A stretch of DNA of 64,000 nucleotides from Caulobacter sp. S45 (GTDB taxonomy: Bacteria; Pseudomonadota; Alphaproteobacteria; Caulobacterales; Caulobacteraceae), in NCBI RefSeq assembly GCF_009765965.1, contig NZ_LMUL01000017.1, forward strand, positions 24,651-88,650, given 5' to 3'. A program made the position numbers and the translations under genes. Within the stretch, counting starts at the first letter, position 1. Every line of letters starts with the position of its first letter. The notes below the pieces were generated by a model. The model ran no database searches and was not told the DNA's origin. It worked only from the letters and a program-made list of their open reading frames with translations. This document shows positions 63,095 to 64,000 of this stretch, piece after piece.

Positions 63095-63583
63095 CTATGG
63101 GAACTCGTCGTGGGCGCAGAGCCTGCGGCCGAGCCGGGTGGCGCACATGCCCATGTCGTAGCTGCCGGAATGCAGCGGGACCCACTGGTCGAAGCGGCAC
63201 TTGTCCCAAACCCGCATGTAACGGTGCTCGTCCTCGCGCCTGAACACCGGATGTAGGTTGACGGTGTAGAACGGCGTCATGTTGTCGACGCCCGTGTCCC
63301 ACCGATTGACCAGCCCACAGATTTGGCCCCTCCGCGTGGACCACACCGCACCGAGTTCAAGCGGTAGGGGCTGCTGCGGCAGGCGCTGGACCAGACGGGC
63401 GTAGACGACGCGCCATGCCGCGTGAGCCGCCGGCGCGGCGGCTGCGGTCTCGGCCGGGGTGGGCGGTCTCGGCGGCGCCAGCTCGATCTGATCGATGGTC
63501 ACTTCCACCACGACCGCGATCAGCCAGCAGAGCCCCAGCGCCGCGACCAGGATGTCCATAAGGCTGGGCCGCTGTCGCTCCAT
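63095..63583 (-). CDS. Membrane-anchored protein of unknown function
   Basis: A 162-residue protein with an N-terminal membrane helix (MDILVAALGLCWLIAVVVEVTI) followed by a Pro/Ala-rich linker and a globular part (AAWRVVYARLVQRLPQQPLPLELGAVWSTRRGQICGLVNRWDTGVDNMTPFYTV, then MRVWDKCRFDQWVPLHSGSYDMGMCATRLGRRLC). Four Cys could form disulfides in the periplasm. No family recognised. It converges on valS (23 bp between stops). Confidence 0.7.
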   Translation of the reverse strand: MERQRPSLMDILVAALGLCWLIAVVVEVTIDQIELAPPRPPTPAETAAAAPAAHAAWRVVYARLVQRLPQQPLPLELGAVWSTRRGQICGLVNRWDTGVDNMTPFYTVNLHPVFRREDEHRYMRVWDKCRFDQWVPLHSGSYDMGMCATRLGRRLCAHDEFP

Positions 63584-63709
63584 CCGGGCGCTCTCATGAC
63601 GATATGGAACGACTACACTTGTAGATTTTGTCTATTACAAGCGTAATCTGCTCATATCAATCGAGCGCTTTAGTCTTTTCCTCCCCCGCTTTGCAGGGGC
63701 GGACAGCTG

Positions 63710-64000
63710 TCAGTCCCGGTAGTCCAGCCCGATATCCAGCACCCGCGCGCTGTGGGTCAGCCAGCCGGCGGAGAGCAGGTCGACGCCGGTTTCCGCGATG
63801 GCGGGGGCGGTCTGGGGGGTGATGCGGCCCGAGGCCTCGGTGATGGCGCGGCCGGCGACCATGGCCACCGCCTGGCGCAGCAAGTCTGGTCCCATGTTGT
63901 CGAGCAGCACGGCGTCCACCCCGATCGCCAGCACCTGTTCGAGCTGGGCCAGCGTGTCGACCTCGACCTCGAGCTTCACCAGGTGGCCGACATAGGCGCG
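63710..64000 (-). CDS. nadC: Nicotinate-nucleotide pyrophosphorylase NadC, C-terminal part
   Basis: The 3' end (97 codons) of nadC; the start lies beyond 64000. Typical C-terminal NadC sequence: [79 protein letters not shown]. It converts quinolinate and PRPP to nicotinate mononucleotide in NAD synthesis. Confidence 0.95.
   Translation of the reverse strand, partial: RAYVGHLVKLEVEVDTLAQLEQVLAIGVDAVLLDNMGPDLLRQAVAMVAGRAITEASGRITPQTAPAIAETGVDLLSAGWLTHSARVLDIGLDYRD

Noticed and set aside
61704-63344. 546-codon minus-strand frame
   Set aside because: Antisense to valS; His/Arg/Gln-rich shadow.

Overview
The window reads as chromosome of a GC-rich alphaproteobacterium of the order Caulobacterales, closest in flavour to Caulobacter or Phenylobacterium. 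The strongest clues are a divK-pleD pair with Caulobacter-type residue numbering, a PopZ-like polar organiser beside valS, a perfect CtrA-type box (TTAA-N7-TTAA) in front of a lytic transglycosylase gene, a large TonB-dependent receptor, and DUF2336 genes. Genus placement is inference; no database search was possible.

Left arm (1-22534). Two amidohydrolases (the first cut by the window edge) are followed by divK-pleD, an envelope protein, a DUF3455 protein, rpmG, a candidate structured RNA, a cyclophilin, a lytic transglycosylase, two DUF2336 proteins bracketing a NUDIX hydrolase, an Hpt protein and NAD kinase, a c-type cytochrome, a very large NRPS-like enzyme of the Pls/PosA type, metG, a His-rich lipoprotein, an RlmB/TrmH-type methyltransferase, and tRNA-Tyr and tRNA-Gly(TCC).

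Integrated island (22535-39480, about 16.9 kb). The last 49 bp of tRNA-Gly recur at 39432-39480, giving attL/attR-like ends. Inside are a tyrosine integrase, a divergent repressor/Cro-type switch, small early-phage-like HTH genes, a winged-helix replication-type protein, one stranded Mu gpP-like baseplate gene, a BrnT toxin-antitoxin operon carrying an extra HicB-like gene, and a PadR regulator with a partner. No relaxase, terminase, portal or capsid gene is seen, so it looks like a mosaic or decayed prophage-type element. Cargo of unknown role includes a coupled three-gene operon with a TIGR04255-like protein (22642-24384) and a small soluble/membrane pair (30477-31237). Non-coding features include a cluster of 11 GTGCGGAC octamers, two identically built dif-like palindromes, tandem palindromic operators before brnT, and the 3' half of a tRNA-Thr gene near the right end.

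Right arm (39481-64000). dprA, plsY, a gamma-carbonic-anhydrase-like protein and a MerR regulator run on the minus strand. Then come a DUF2076 protein, pqiABC (MCE-type envelope lipid transport), a CBS-PAS hybrid histidine kinase, an LpxH-like phosphoesterase, and a compact cluster made of a TonB-dependent receptor, two TPR-sulfotransferase paralogues, a third sulfotransferase-like protein and a PiuC-type Fe(II)/2-oxoglutarate hydroxylase. The window closes with popZ, valS, a small membrane-anchored protein and the 3' end of nadC.

The best candidates for something undescribed are the TIGR04255-like operon and the 30477-31237 gene pair in the island, the octamer cluster, the dif-like pair, the multi-hairpin RNA at 6977-7135, and the sulfotransferase/TonB/hydroxylase cluster. 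All functions proposed for these are inference.
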